From Xanthomonas sp. SI (lineage in GTDB: Bacteria > Pseudomonadota > Gammaproteobacteria > Xanthomonadales > Xanthomonadaceae): a stretch of 64,000 nt of DNA. The position numbers were made by a program, and so were the translations under genes. This document shows, in pieces, positions 7,188 to 13,810 of this stretch. The stretch lies in NCBI RefSeq assembly GCF_014236855.1, contig NZ_CP051261.1:434001-498000 (forward strand), written 5' to 3'. Below the pieces are notes generated by a model. That model made no database searches. It was not told the origin of the DNA and was given only the letters and a program-made list of their open reading frames with translations. Numbering within the stretch: position 1 is the first letter of the stretch; each line of letters opens with the position of its first letter.

Positions 7188-7544
7188 GGTGAGCTCAGTG
7201 AAGAAGGTGAGCCTGTTGCCGTCTGGATCAGCTACTAAGATTTCGCGAGTTTTCCATGCGGTGTTGCGCGGCGAGCCAGATTGAAGAAGCCCCGCTGCTT
7301 GGAACGCCTGATGGCACTCGTCTACATCTGGAACAGCAAAGTAGACGGCGCCACCGACCTGACAGTCGTCTGCGTGCTCTGTTAGGAAAATCGATTGGTC
7401 CCCGCGAGTAAGCTGTGCAAAGACCGGAAAATCTGGCTCGTGCCGATACTCCCAATCGACGGTGAATCCAAGGCCCTGAACGTAGAACGGGAAACTGGCG
7501 GAAGCGCTGGTTACCCGAAGGACGGGGGTCACTGTCTGAGTCAC
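7182..7544 (-). CDS. VOC-family, bleomycin-resistance-like protein, copy A
   Basis: The product has 120 residues. The start is GTG 7544, fixed by AAGGAG eight bases upstream; a longer frame to 7640 passes through the attC and is not real. The sequence pattern (FYVQGLGFTVDWEYRHEPD, VGGAVYFAVPDVDECHQAF, ILVADPDGNRLTFFTEL) is typical of the small dimeric BRP/glyoxalase fold, which often binds and sequesters toxic hydrophobic compounds. A near-identical paralogue is at 13805-14167. The stop is the attC TAA. Ligand unknown. Confidence 0.8.
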   Translation of the reverse strand: MTQTVTPVLRVTSASASFPFYVQGLGFTVDWEYRHEPDFPVFAQLTRGDQSIFLTEHADDCQVGGAVYFAVPDVDECHQAFQAAGLLQSGSPRNTAWKTREILVADPDGNRLTFFTELTA

Positions 7545-7561
7545 GATGATCTCTCCTTGCT

Positions 7562-7621
7562 GCCTAACGCGTGAATTAAGCCGAGCCGCGAAGCGGGTTC
7601 GGCTTGAATGAATTGTTAGCG
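7562..7621 (-). repeat. attC site
   Basis: It is a 60 bp site with cores GCCTAAC and GTTAGCG and the stem AGCCGAGCCGCGAAGCGGG. Confidence 0.9.
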
Positions 7622-7999
7622 CCCATTGACCATAAGGCATAGTTCCGCGCCTTTGCTCCTTGGCGAATCGGCTCCGATGGACATGAGGTCATCCGAGATC
7701 TGATTGTCGGGGTGCCATAGACCGACAACAAACTCACGATCAGTCTGCTGTGAGAGCTCAGTAAGAAATGACGCCAGCTCATTAGCGACGGTCTCGCTGA
7801 GATTGGAAGTAGAGAAATTGAATCCAAGATTCCAGTCTGGCAAGTCTTCTGGGCCTAGATCAGGAGTGCGTGGATACTTGTCATTAATGACCTTTGAGTC
7901 GAGGCCGGATTTGGTCGCGAACTCTGAGAAGGCCCGTGTCAGTGCTGCCTCGCACTGGTCGAGGTCAGTCCCATCAACGTAAACGTAGAAATTGAGCAT
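7616..7999 (-). CDS. Cassette protein, unknown, 127 residues
   Basis: The product is acidic and soluble, starting MLNFYVYVDGTDLDQCEAAL, with a strand-helix-strand look (LGFNFSTSNLSETVANELASFLTELS, EFVVGLWHP). No signal peptide or known motif is seen. ATG 7999 is three bases from the attC core, and the stop TAA lies in the attC core downstream. The family is not recognised. Confidence 0.65.
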   Translation of the reverse strand: MLNFYVYVDGTDLDQCEAALTRAFSEFATKSGLDSKVINDKYPRTPDLGPEDLPDWNLGFNFSTSNLSETVANELASFLTELSQQTDREFVVGLWHPDNQISDDLMSIGADSPRSKGAELCLMVNGR

Positions 8000-8001
8000 G
8001 G

Positions 8002-8062
8002 GCGCTAACGATTGAGTTAAGCCGCGCCACGAAGTGGCGTCGGCTTGAACGAATGGTTAGGA
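8002..8062 (-). repeat. attC site
   Basis: It is a 61 bp site with cores CGCTAAC and GTTAGGA and the stem AGCCGCGCCACGAAGTGGCG. Confidence 0.9.
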
Positions 8063-8063
8063 C

Positions 8064-8444
8064 TCACGCTCCGCAAGCCGGGACCACAGCAGGCGCGGGA
8101 CTCATGTAGGTCACTTGCCCGTTGCAGATCCTGTATGCAAACGACGTACTTGCCAGACTCCGATCAGGCACGGTGGCCGCGTGCATGATTTGGCCGGCGG
8201 CCGAGAACAGACGAATGCGTGCCCCGTCCGGGCTGGCTTGGCCGCCTGGGGTGGTCAGCTCCAGCGCTGAGCCATCCGCTAGCTTCAGGGTAGCGCTTTG
8301 TTTGGATGGCAGGTGGAGGTCGAAGGTGACCGGCGTCAGGTCGTCTTGCTGAATGGAGCCAACGAACTGGACCTGCTCCGGCATCGCGGCAAACGCCGCG
8401 AGAGAAGAACTCAGCAGTACTGTTGCAGCGATGAAAGTTCTCAT
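8064..8444 (-). CDS. Exported protein, unknown, 126 residues
   Basis: A clear signal peptide (basic start, hydrophobic core, AFA cleavage near residue 19) sends this to the periplasm. The mature part is strand-rich (VTFDLHLPSKQSATLKLADGSALELTTPGG) with two cysteines near the C-terminus (RICNG and PACGA) that could pair. ATG 8444 is preceded by GGAGG about seven bases upstream. There are 36 bp between the start and the attC, enough for a ribosome binding site of its own. The family is not recognised. Confidence 0.7.
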   Translation of the reverse strand: MRTFIAATVLLSSSLAAFAAMPEQVQFVGSIQQDDLTPVTFDLHLPSKQSATLKLADGSALELTTPGGQASPDGARIRLFSAAGQIMHAATVPDRSLASTSFAYRICNGQVTYMSPAPAVVPACGA

Positions 8445-8480
8445 TGCATACCTCCATGTTGCGTGAATGGTGCCAGTGAG

Positions 8481-8537
8481 GCCTAACGCTGGAGTTAAGC
8501 GGCGCCGGAGGCGTCCGCCTTGAACGAGATGTTAGGC
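8481..8537 (-). repeat. attC site
   Basis: It is a 57 bp site of the short-stem subtype with GGCGCCGGAGGCGTCCGCC. Cores are GCCTAAC and GTTAGGC. Confidence 0.9.
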
Positions 8538-8540
8538 GCG

Positions 8541-8825
8541 CTACTCGTAGCCACGCCCGGCCCACAAGAAGGTAGCAAAGAGTTTCCAGGGATTGGTGGG
8601 TTTGGGGCCAGGACGAACACCAAACTCGGAGTCCGTGGCCCATGCCGACGCCGCCCGCAAAAAGTCGGCGATGGATTGGTTGGCCCAAGCGCCTTGAAAT
8701 CCGTCGTGAGTGACTGACAAGGACTCAGATAACTTCCGGTCAGCCGCGAGCAACTCGACAAATTGAATGAACGACGTTTCGTCGTCCACAGTCGAAAAAG
8801 CATTGAGCAGTTCGTCGTTTGCCAT
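8541..8825 (-). CDS. DUF7660-like small protein
   Basis: The product has 94 residues. The pattern DETSFIQFVELLAADR, WANQSIADFLRAASAWATDSEF and a C-terminal NPWKLFATFLWAGRGYE matches my memory of the DUF7660 family, a short soluble protein of unknown role frequent near toxin-immunity genes. That family assignment is unverified. ATG 8825 is four bases from the attC core with no clear ribosome binding site. Confidence 0.6.
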   Translation of the reverse strand: MANDELLNAFSTVDDETSFIQFVELLAADRKLSESLSVTHDGFQGAWANQSIADFLRAASAWATDSEFGVRPGPKPTNPWKLFATFLWAGRGYE

Positions 8826-8829
8826 GTGA

Positions 8830-8889
8830 GCCTAACGCCGGAATTAAGCCGACCCGCGAAGCGGGTTCGGCTTGAATGAATTGTTAGGG
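8830..8889 (-). repeat. attC site
   Basis: It is a 60 bp site with cores GCCTAAC and GTTAGGG and the stem AGCCGACCCGCGAAGCGGG. Confidence 0.95.
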
Positions 8890-9324
8890 GGCAACACGAG
8901 TAAGGGACAGTCGGGATTTTCCATGCCTGTCAGTCGCCTTGAGCATGATGCCCCCCTGGTCTGCCCTGAATTCTACAAGAATGCTGGGCTCACTCCGAGG
9001 CATGGGTGCTATGCCAGAGATTTGAAAGGTGCCGAGAGAGTGGGTGGACTTTGCTAGTGCCGCCTCCCCACGGAAGAGGTGGATGAGGATATGGCCTTGG
9101 CCATCCTCGGCGGTGCTAAAGGTCTGTGAGACCGCGCAAGGCAACTTGCAGCCCTTTACCAGCAGGGGAGTGAATACTCCGCCTAGCGTTTCGATCCCAA
9201 CCGGGTCGCGCAACGTTCCGTCCGGAGAGATTGCCTCGGAGCGCGGCTCGACTAGGAGCGAGTCACCGCCTGTATTGGCACAGCTAGCCAGAAGGAGAGC
9301 TATTACGCCGTACGCGAATCTCAC
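8884..9324 (-). CDS. Lipoprotein with a stand-alone DnaK-type substrate-binding beta domain
   Basis: The 146-residue product begins with a lipoprotein signal peptide with lipobox LASC at residues 12-15. Residue +2 is Ala, which favours the outer membrane. Residues 41-135 match the Hsp70 substrate-binding beta-sandwich: GIETLGGVFTPL (43-54), SQTFSTAEDGQ (66-76), IHLFRGE (81-87), SLGTFQISGIAPMPR (96-110), then strand VEFRADQGGI and KATD. In DnaK this domain clamps unfolded peptide. Here the ATPase domain and the helical lid are absent, and the gene ends at the attC TAA. Cys59 and Cys63 could form a disulphide outside the cytoplasm. The start is GTG 9324, eight bases from the attC core. The fold call is strong; an envelope peptide-binding role is inference. 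Confidence 0.85.
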   Translation of the reverse strand: MRFAYGVIALLLASCANTGGDSLLVEPRSEAISPDGTLRDPVGIETLGGVFTPLLVKGCKLPCAVSQTFSTAEDGQGHILIHLFRGEAALAKSTHSLGTFQISGIAPMPRSEPSILVEFRADQGGIMLKATDRHGKSRLSLTRVAP

Positions 9325-9331
9325 TATTGCC

Positions 9332-9391
9332 CCCTAACGCCTGAATTAAGCCGCGTTGCGAAGCAACGTCGGCTTGAATGAGTTGTTAGGC
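9332..9391 (-). repeat. attC site
   Basis: It is a 60 bp site with outer core CCCTAAC and inner GTTAGGC. The CGCGTTGCGAAGCAACG stem is the subtype that travels with the repeated cassette. Confidence 0.95.
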
Positions 9392-9670
9392 AGTGAGTGG
9401 CCGAAATGGTTGAGACCGCAACCATGCTCCCCAGCACTGCCGCCTGGACTGAGTGTGCCACAGCTTGCGGGATGAAGCTTGCACCACAATGCCACGGGGC
9501 CTGTTGGCTCCGAAGTTAGGCGCAATGCGTGCCGCACGGCAGTGACACGAAATGACGAAGCGGCGGACTGTCCGATGCCAGCTACGGTGAGAACCACTGT
9601 CCGGAGCCGACCGCGTGCGCGCCAGTGAACTGGTCGAAGATGCGAGCACCGATGCTGTTGCTCCACCACG
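9392..9670 (-). repeat. Repeated cassette, copy 3
   Basis: The GTG frame 9649-9386 is open for 87 codons and ends in PLTA at the attC TAA. The frame from GTG 9669 gives 107 codons, ending inside the attC. Compared with copies 2 and 4 it lacks one C, so the frames switch partway. Confidence 0.8.
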
Positions 9671-9730
9671 GCCTAACGCCTGAATTAAGCCGACCCGCGA
9701 AGCGGGTTCGGCTTGAATGAATTCTTAGAG
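9671..9730 (-). repeat. attC site, inner core mutated
   Basis: It is a 60 bp consensus site, but the inner core reads CTTAGAG instead of GTTAGGC, so the AAC of the complementary strand has become AAG. Confidence 0.85.
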
Positions 9731-10122
9731 GGCGCACCGATGACCCTGGGATGATGCTCGGATAGGACCGATACGCAGTCATTTGTGCCAACGACAAGGT
9801 ACTCGTGTAGCTGGTAAAGGCGACCTGACGTGAAGTGAGGACGGCTTAGCTCCAAGTCTAACCACCCGCCGGCCTGAACCTCGAACAGCCAACCGTCCTT
9901 AAGCGTTACCTTGGACCAGAACTCCGTGAGATCCAACTCCGTCAGGACACGGAAGCCCCAAGCCGAGTCGAAGACAACCTGAGCACGCCATGGCTCGGAT
10001 CTCATCGTGATGCAGAGACCGTCGGAGTTCCACTGAATGGAATCGACCGCGACGGTCAGATCCGGATCTTGCCCGGTATCGATTCGAGTCGCTCTTGGCT
10101 CGACTGGTGCAAATTCTGTCAT
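9685..10122 (-). CDS. Cassette protein, unknown, 145 residues, attC-encoded tail
   Basis: ATG 10122 follows GAGGGCTG. A longer frame to 10290 runs back through the previous attC and is rejected. The product is soluble, with a repeated strand pattern (LCITMRSEPWRAQVVFDSAWGFRV, WSKVTLKDGWLFEVQAGGWLDLEL). Because the attC inner core lacks its usual TAA here, translation continues into the attC and adds about 12 residues ending NPLRGSA. No family is recognised. Confidence 0.65.
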   Translation of the reverse strand: MTEFAPVEPRATRIDTGQDPDLTVAVDSIQWNSDGLCITMRSEPWRAQVVFDSAWGFRVLTELDLTEFWSKVTLKDGWLFEVQAGGWLDLELSRPHFTSGRLYQLHEYLVVGTNDCVSVLSEHHPRVIGAPSKNSFKPNPLRGSA

Positions 10123-10127
10123 CAGCC

Positions 10128-10187
10128 CTCTAACGTCCGAGATAAGCCGACTGGCGAAGCCAGTTCGGCTTGATTGAGTTGTTAGGC
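10128..10187 (-). repeat. attC site
   Basis: It is a 60 bp site with cores CTCTAAC and GTTAGGC and the stem AGCCGACTGGCGAAGCCAG. Confidence 0.9.
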
Positions 10188-10362
10188 AAGGATCGCCCAA
10201 CGCAACTCGCCGGCGTTGCCGACAAGCCAGCCAACCAATTGTCACGCAATGCGTCCGATGCCGAGCTTGCCAAGTGACATCTCCGATCAAGCGACCAACC
10301 GAGTGTCAGGCAGGTGCCATGCCTGAAGCAAGCCAGCAAAACCAACCAAAAAAATGGAGCAC
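10188..10362 (-). other. Cassette without a clear gene
   Basis: This 175 bp unit lies between two good attC sites. On the minus strand no ATG or GTG frame exceeds about 20 codons from a sensible start. One frame without a standard start reads through as a hydrophobic run (FFWLVLLACF) followed by a polar tail. Either it uses TTG, or it is a non-coding cassette or a deletion remnant. Confidence 0.6.
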
Positions 10363-10422
10363 GCCTAACGCCTGAATTAAGCCGACCCGCGAAGAGGGTT
10401 CGGCTTGAATGAATTGTTAGGC
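10363..10422 (-). repeat. attC site
   Basis: It is a 60 bp site with intact cores. The loop reads GCGAAGAGGG where the consensus has GCGAAGCGGG, which breaks one stem pair. Confidence 0.9.
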
Positions 10423-10478
10423 CCCCAGCGTTAATGCCGGGAGCCACCTATTAGGCTTACTGATCGTCTACCCCTCGT

Positions 10479-10841
10479 CTATCGCTCTGCTCGCTGCGGT
10501 ACGACACGCTTTGCGGAGTCAAGAAAATCATACTTCCCTGGTGGGGAAGTGCTGTAATCGAGAGGTCGGGATTGCAGCAATGCACCGACCTCCGAAAGAT
10601 GAAGATAAAGCTCATATTCTCGACCATCAACCTCAGAGATGAGATCTCGCCTTAGCGTGCTCTCCATTCCGTAGCGCCCCTCAAGATCTTTAGGCTGAAG
10701 AACTTGATAGAGAATTGCATAGTACCCACCCTGCAACAACTTATGCTCAACAACGCGCACAGTCACCTTTGTTGATTCGAGCCCGCATCCGCCCAGAACC
10801 AGAAACGCGATGAGACCTGCAAGTATCGGAACAGTCTTCAT
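10479..10841 (-). CDS. Small lipoprotein, unknown
   Basis: The product has 120 residues with a lipoprotein signal peptide ending LGGC at residues 16-19. The mature part has a strand-rich start (TKVTVRVVEHKLLQGGYYAILYQVLQP) and a charged C-terminus. ATG 10841 is three bases from the attC core with no obvious ribosome binding site. A 56 bp untranslated tail precedes the downstream attC. No family is recognised. Confidence 0.7.
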   Translation of the reverse strand: MKTVPILAGLIAFLVLGGCGLESTKVTVRVVEHKLLQGGYYAILYQVLQPKDLEGRYGMESTLRRDLISEVDGREYELYLHLSEVGALLQSRPLDYSTSPPGKYDFLDSAKRVVPQRAER

Positions 10842-10844
10842 GGG

Positions 10845-10904
10845 GCCTAACGCCTGAATTAAGCCGACTGGCGAAGCCAGTTCGGCTTGAATGAATTCTT
10901 AGGC
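10845..10904 (-). repeat. attC site, inner core mutated
   Basis: It is a 60 bp site. The inner core is CTTAGGC instead of GTTAGGC, the same G to C change seen at 9724. The stem is AGCCGACTGGCGAAGCCAG. Confidence 0.85.
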
Positions 10905-11222
10905 AGCGGACAAGGAGTGCCGACGCCCGAGCCACAAATACCACAAGAACGCATATATTAGCCAAGCAAGAGCTATGGAAGCCAGAACCGGCCAAGGGTT
11001 CTCCGGCGAGCCCGATGTGACCGGAGCGCCGGGCGGAAGTAAGCGGGTAAGCGCGAAGGTTGGCCATGCGAGTGCAACGACCGCGGAATGAAGTTGCGCG
11101 GCCGCACAAGCCAGTGCGGCGCCGTAAGTGATCGCAGTTGTAGCTAGTCCCCAAAAAATAGCAACGACGAACGGTCGCCGCGGACATTCTGGTGTTGTGC
11201 CCTGACCATCCATGAGCTTCAT
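10899..11222 (-). CDS. Small membrane protein, unknown, 107 residues
   Basis: I chose ATG 11222 (MKLMDGQGTT), five bases from the attC core; the frame is open further upstream only because it reads through the attC into the neighbouring repeated cassette. Hydrophobic helices lie near residues 18-40, 45-58 and 78-98. It ends RRHSLSAA. The layout is a short cytoplasmic head with three membrane helices. No family is recognised. Confidence 0.65.
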   Translation of the reverse strand: MKLMDGQGTTPECPRRPFVVAIFWGLATTAITYGAALACAAAQLHSAVVALAWPTFALTRLLPPGAPVTSGSPENPWPVLASIALAWLIYAFLWYLWLGRRHSLSAA

Positions 11223-11227
11223 CCGCC

Positions 11228-11287
11228 GCCTAACGCTTGAATTAAGCCGCGTTGCGAAGCAACGTCGGCTTGAATGAGTTGTTAGGC
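11228..11287 (-). repeat. attC site
   Basis: It is a 60 bp site with intact cores and the CGCGTTGCGAAGCAACG stem of the repeated-cassette subtype. Confidence 0.95.
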
Positions 11288-11567
11288 AGTGAGTGGCCGA
11301 AACGGCTGAGACCGCAACCGTGCTCCCCAGCACTGCCCGCCTGAGCCGAGTGTGCCACAGCTTGCGGGATGAAGCTTGCACCGCCAATGCCACGGGCCTG
11401 TTGGCTCCGAAGCCAGGCGCAATGAGTGCCGCGCGGCAGTGACACGAAATGACGAAGCGGCGGACTGTCCGATGCCAGTTCCGGTGAGAACCACTGTCCG
11501 GAGCCGACCGCGTGCGCGCCAGTGAACTGGTCGAGGATGCGAGCACCGATGCTGTTGCTCCACCACG
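11288..11567 (-). repeat. Repeated cassette, copy 4
   Basis: This copy is closest to copy 2. All three minus-strand frames are open for long stretches: 94 codons from GTG 11566, a frame from GTG 11546 running on into the next cassette, and one entering from a GTG inside the attC at 11595. Confidence 0.8.
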
Positions 11568-11627
11568 GCCTAACGCCAGAATTAAGCCGAGCCACGAAGC
11601 GGCGTCGGCTTGAATGAAATGTTAGGG
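11568..11627 (-). repeat. attC site
   Basis: It is a 60 bp site with cores GCCTAAC and GTTAGGG and the stem AGCCGAGCCACGAAGCGGCG. It carries the GTG that opens a spurious frame into the repeated cassette. Confidence 0.9.
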
Positions 11628-11649
11628 GCGGAGTCTCTCCGAAGCCCGC

Positions 11650-11844
11650 TCATTTGTGTTTGCTCCCAGCGCTTGCGATGGATCTACGGAGTGCGCGCTT
11701 TGCCGCGTGATGGCCGGCGAAGCGTAGAAGTCCGAAGTATGCAACTGCTATAGCGACCAGCCATGGCCCGCTAAGCGCGGGCTTAAGAAAGGCATAGGCG
11801 ACACCAAAGACTATTGCGCCTGCGATGTAGATGACGCCTTCCAT
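11650..11844 (-). CDS. 64-residue membrane protein, copy A
   Basis: Two hydrophobic helices (residues 4-20 and 26-42) are separated by a short SGP turn and followed by a basic tail (HHAAKRALRRSIASAGSKHK). It differs from the copy at 13261-13455 at only four positions by eye. ATG 11844 lies 15 bases from the attC core. A short untranslated tail precedes the downstream attC. Function unknown. Confidence 0.75.
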   Translation of the reverse strand: MEGVIYIAGAIVFGVAYAFLKPALSGPWLVAIAVAYFGLLRFAGHHAAKRALRRSIASAGSKHK

Positions 11845-11859
11845 ATCGAAAGCCCTTAG

Positions 11860-11949
11860 CGCCTAACGCCTGAATTAAGCAGGCCCGCCCGACCAACTGT
11901 CCGCTCATTGCCGTAACGATGCGGGCTCGGCTTGAATGAATTGTTAGGG
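11860..11949 (-). repeat. attC site with extended loop
   Basis: It is a 90 bp site with cores GCCTAAC and GTTAGGG. The usual short loop is replaced by about 30 bp between AGGCCCG and CGGGCTCGGC. Confidence 0.85.
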
Positions 11950-12234
11950 GGCTGGCCAATGCCGCTCAATTGGAAAGTCTAATGGCTGAAGCCACCTTGC
12001 GCGATATACCGCGTCTCGCACGACTTTGCGTTGACGGTCGCGAATCTTGGTGATGTGCAAAGTATCACCGTCTTTAAACTCTATGAAGCCCGTCTCCGAT
12101 CTAGCCCCATCCCAGAAGAAGATGCGCTGTAAATAAAGGTTGTTGAGCGAACCGTGCCACACAAGGAAGTGCCATGATCGTCCATCATGGCCTTGTAGTG
12201 GACCTTCAAGGTTTTGATCACGCCACCAACTCAC
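11944..12234 (-). CDS. Cassette protein, unknown, 96 residues
   Basis: The start is GTG 12234, six bases from the attC core. The product is soluble, basic and rich in Trp, His and Arg: SWWRDQNLEGPLQGHDGRSWHFLVWHG, then RQRKVVRDAVYRARWLQP. It could bind nucleic acid or membranes, but nothing specific is recognisable. The stop is the attC TAA. Confidence 0.6.
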   Translation of the reverse strand: MSWWRDQNLEGPLQGHDGRSWHFLVWHGSLNNLYLQRIFFWDGARSETGFIEFKDGDTLHITKIRDRQRKVVRDAVYRARWLQPLDFPIERHWPAP

Positions 12235-12240
12235 ACAGCC

Positions 12241-12300
12241 CCCTAACGCTTGAATTAAGCCGCGTTGCGAAGCAGCGTCGGCTTGAATGAGTTGTTAGGC
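12241..12300 (-). repeat. attC site
   Basis: It is a 60 bp site with outer core CCCTAAC, inner core GTTAGGC and the CGCGTTGCGAAGCAGCG stem of the repeated-cassette subtype. Confidence 0.95.
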
Positions 12301-12580
12301 AGTGAGTGGCCGCAAAGGTTGGATGGTGCAACCATGTTCCCCAGCACTGCCGCCTGGACCGAGTGTGCCACAGCTTGCGGGATGAAGCTCGCGCCACAAT
12401 GCCACCGGGCTTGTTGGCTCCGAAGCCAGGCGCAATGAGTGCCGCGCGGCAGTGACACGAAATGACGAAGCGGCGGACTGTCCGATGCCAGTTCCGGTGA
12501 GAACCACTGTCCGGAGCCGACCGCATGCGCGCCAGTGAACTGGTCGAAGATGCGAGCACCGATGCTGTTGCTCCACCACG
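12301..12580 (-). repeat. Repeated cassette, copy 5
   Basis: It is closest to copy 3 in the GCCGCCTGGAC tract. It differs from the others mainly near the 3' end (GGTTGGATGGTGCAACC in place of CGGCTGAGACCGCAACC). The GTG 12579 frame is open for 94 codons. Confidence 0.8.
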
Positions 12581-12695
12581 GCCTAACGTCCGAATTAAGC
12601 CGGCCCGCCACGGGGCGGTTCCGAAGCCGATGATAACTACAAACAAACAAACCTAGCCAACCTGATGCGGGCTCGGCTTGAATGAATTGTTAGGC
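12581..12695 (-). repeat. attC site with long loop
   Basis: At 115 bp this is the longest attC here. Cores are GCCTAAC and GTTAGGC. The loop contains AT-rich DNA around ACTACAAACAAACAAACC. Outer arms match the local consensus. Confidence 0.85.
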
Positions 12696-12702
12696 AGAAT
12701 AC

Positions 12703-13173
12703 TCAGTAACCGTCCGCCGTGACTTTGAGAACCATACCGCCCACCTGAGTATCCTCTGCAAACTCAAGACTAACGTGAGCACCGCGTTCATCGTTGCCGT
12801 AGCTAACGGAGATGGTGGCCTCAGATACAGACAGGCCCGAATCAAGCCGTGTCTTAGAGGAAAGGCACATTACCGCACGCTTGAAGTTATTGTCTGAGAA
12901 CTCAATTGACCCGTGCTCCATCAAGTATGCACACAGCGGTTGAGCCGGATCGTAACCAAAGTGGTTGCAGCGCTTGGCAAAGATCGCAGGCTCCGCAGAG
13001 TCCTTGAAGTTACCACCCCATGAGGTGTGAAACTCGAAGCTCTTGCTCTCATCAGGTTTGACAGACTGCACAAAGGCGCGGAGCGGTGCGCATAGCGGGT
13101 CTGTCTTGGCGATGGCGGTCTGAGCAGGCAGCCAAGCTAAAGCAAACACGATTGAGAGCAAGCGAACTTTCAT
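12703..13173 (-). CDS. Exported protein, unknown, 156 residues
   Basis: The signal peptide runs to about residue 22 (TAIA). The mature protein has cysteines in DPLCAPL, AKRCNHF, PLCAYL and VMCLSS, so up to two disulphides are possible in the periplasm. It has a Trp-Gly-Gly (HTSWGGNFKDSAE) stretch and a strand-rich C-terminus. ATG 13173 is five bases from the attC core. The family is not recognised, though periplasmic proteins of this size are common in cassettes. Confidence 0.7.
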   Translation of the reverse strand: MKVRLLSIVFALAWLPAQTAIAKTDPLCAPLRAFVQSVKPDESKSFEFHTSWGGNFKDSAEPAIFAKRCNHFGYDPAQPLCAYLMEHGSIEFSDNNFKRAVMCLSSKTRLDSGLSVSEATISVSYGNDERGAHVSLEFAEDTQVGGMVLKVTADGY

Positions 13174-13178
13174 ATGCT

Positions 13179-13238
13179 GCCTAACGCCAGAATTAAGCCG
13201 AGCCGCGAAGCGGCGTCGGCTTGAATGAAATGTTAGGC
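13179..13238 (-). repeat. attC site
   Basis: It is a 60 bp site with cores GCCTAAC and GTTAGGC and the stem AGCCGAGCCGCGAAGCGGCG. It is almost identical to the site at 11568, which precedes the other copy of the same gene. Confidence 0.95.
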
Positions 13239-13260
13239 GCGGAGTCTCTCCGAAGCCCGC

Positions 13261-13455
13261 TCATTTGTGTTTGCTCCCAGCGCTTGCGATGGATCTACGG
13301 AGTGCGCGCGTTGCCGCGTGATGGCCGGCGAAGCGTAGAAGTCCGAAGTATGCAACTGCTATAGCGACCAGCCATGGCCCGCTAAGCGCGTGCTTAAGAA
13401 AGGCATAGGCGACACCAAAGACTATTGCGCCTGCGATGTAGATGATGCCTTCCAT
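13261..13455 (-). CDS. 64-residue membrane protein, copy B
   Basis: This is the second copy of the two-helix protein at 11650-11844, with Ile4, His22 and Thr49 replacing Val, Pro and Lys. The flanking DNA, including the short region before the start, is also nearly identical, but the downstream attC is a different subtype. So the gene body has been joined to two different attC sites, or one attC has been altered. Confidence 0.75.
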   Translation of the reverse strand: MEGIIYIAGAIVFGVAYAFLKHALSGPWLVAIAVAYFGLLRFAGHHAATRALRRSIASAGSKHK

Positions 13456-13471
13456 ATCGAAAGCCCTTAGC

Positions 13472-13528
13472 GCCTAACGCTTGAGTTAAGCGGCGGCGAA
13501 GCCGTCCGCCTTGAACGAAATGTTAGGG
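13472..13528 (-). repeat. attC site
   Basis: It is a 57 bp short-stem site, AAGCGGCGGCGAAGCCGTCCGCC, with cores GCCTAAC and GTTAGGG. Confidence 0.9.
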
Positions 13529-13747
13529 AACGTCGTCGTTGATCGCCTTGCGCCAAAGCGACCAAGCGGCCGGATCACCGGGCATACCGTTGTCCCAAGT
13601 GCCCGTGGCCAAATCTCCTAAGATGCTAGCGACCGCACGCTCTGGATCAACGCGGAAATAGTATTGAAGGACACGCAGCATTGCGCGATAAGCGTCGGCT
13701 GCGGAGATTTGCGATTGAGCGGATGGCAAAATGTTTAATGAGTCCAT
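13523..13747 (-). CDS. Cassette protein, unknown, 74 residues
   Basis: The product is helical and soluble (ISAADAYRAMLRVLQYYFRVDPERAVASILGDL) with a C-terminal tryptophan-containing segment. ATG 13747 lies three bases from the attC core, and the stop is the attC TAA. No family is recognised. Confidence 0.65.
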   Translation of the reverse strand: MDSLNILPSAQSQISAADAYRAMLRVLQYYFRVDPERAVASILGDLATGTWDNGMPGDPAAWSLWRKAINDDVP

Positions 13748-13750
13748 GGG

Positions 13751-13810
13751 GCCTAACGCCTGAATTAAGCCGAGCCGCGAAGCGGTTTCGGCTTGAATGA
13801 ATTGTTAGGC
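13751..13810 (-). repeat. attC site
   Basis: It is a 60 bp site with intact cores and the stem AGCCGAGCCGCGAAGCGGT. Confidence 0.95.

Noticed and set aside
7545..7640. N-terminal extension of the VOC protein to 7640
   Set aside because: It reads through the attC; the AAGGAG site fixes the start at GTG 7544, and the paralogue at 14167 has the same arrangement.
11242..11595. 117-codon frame through repeated cassette copy 4 starting inside the attC
   Set aside because: The GTG exists only because of a base particular to that attC, and copies 2 and 3 have stops in this frame.
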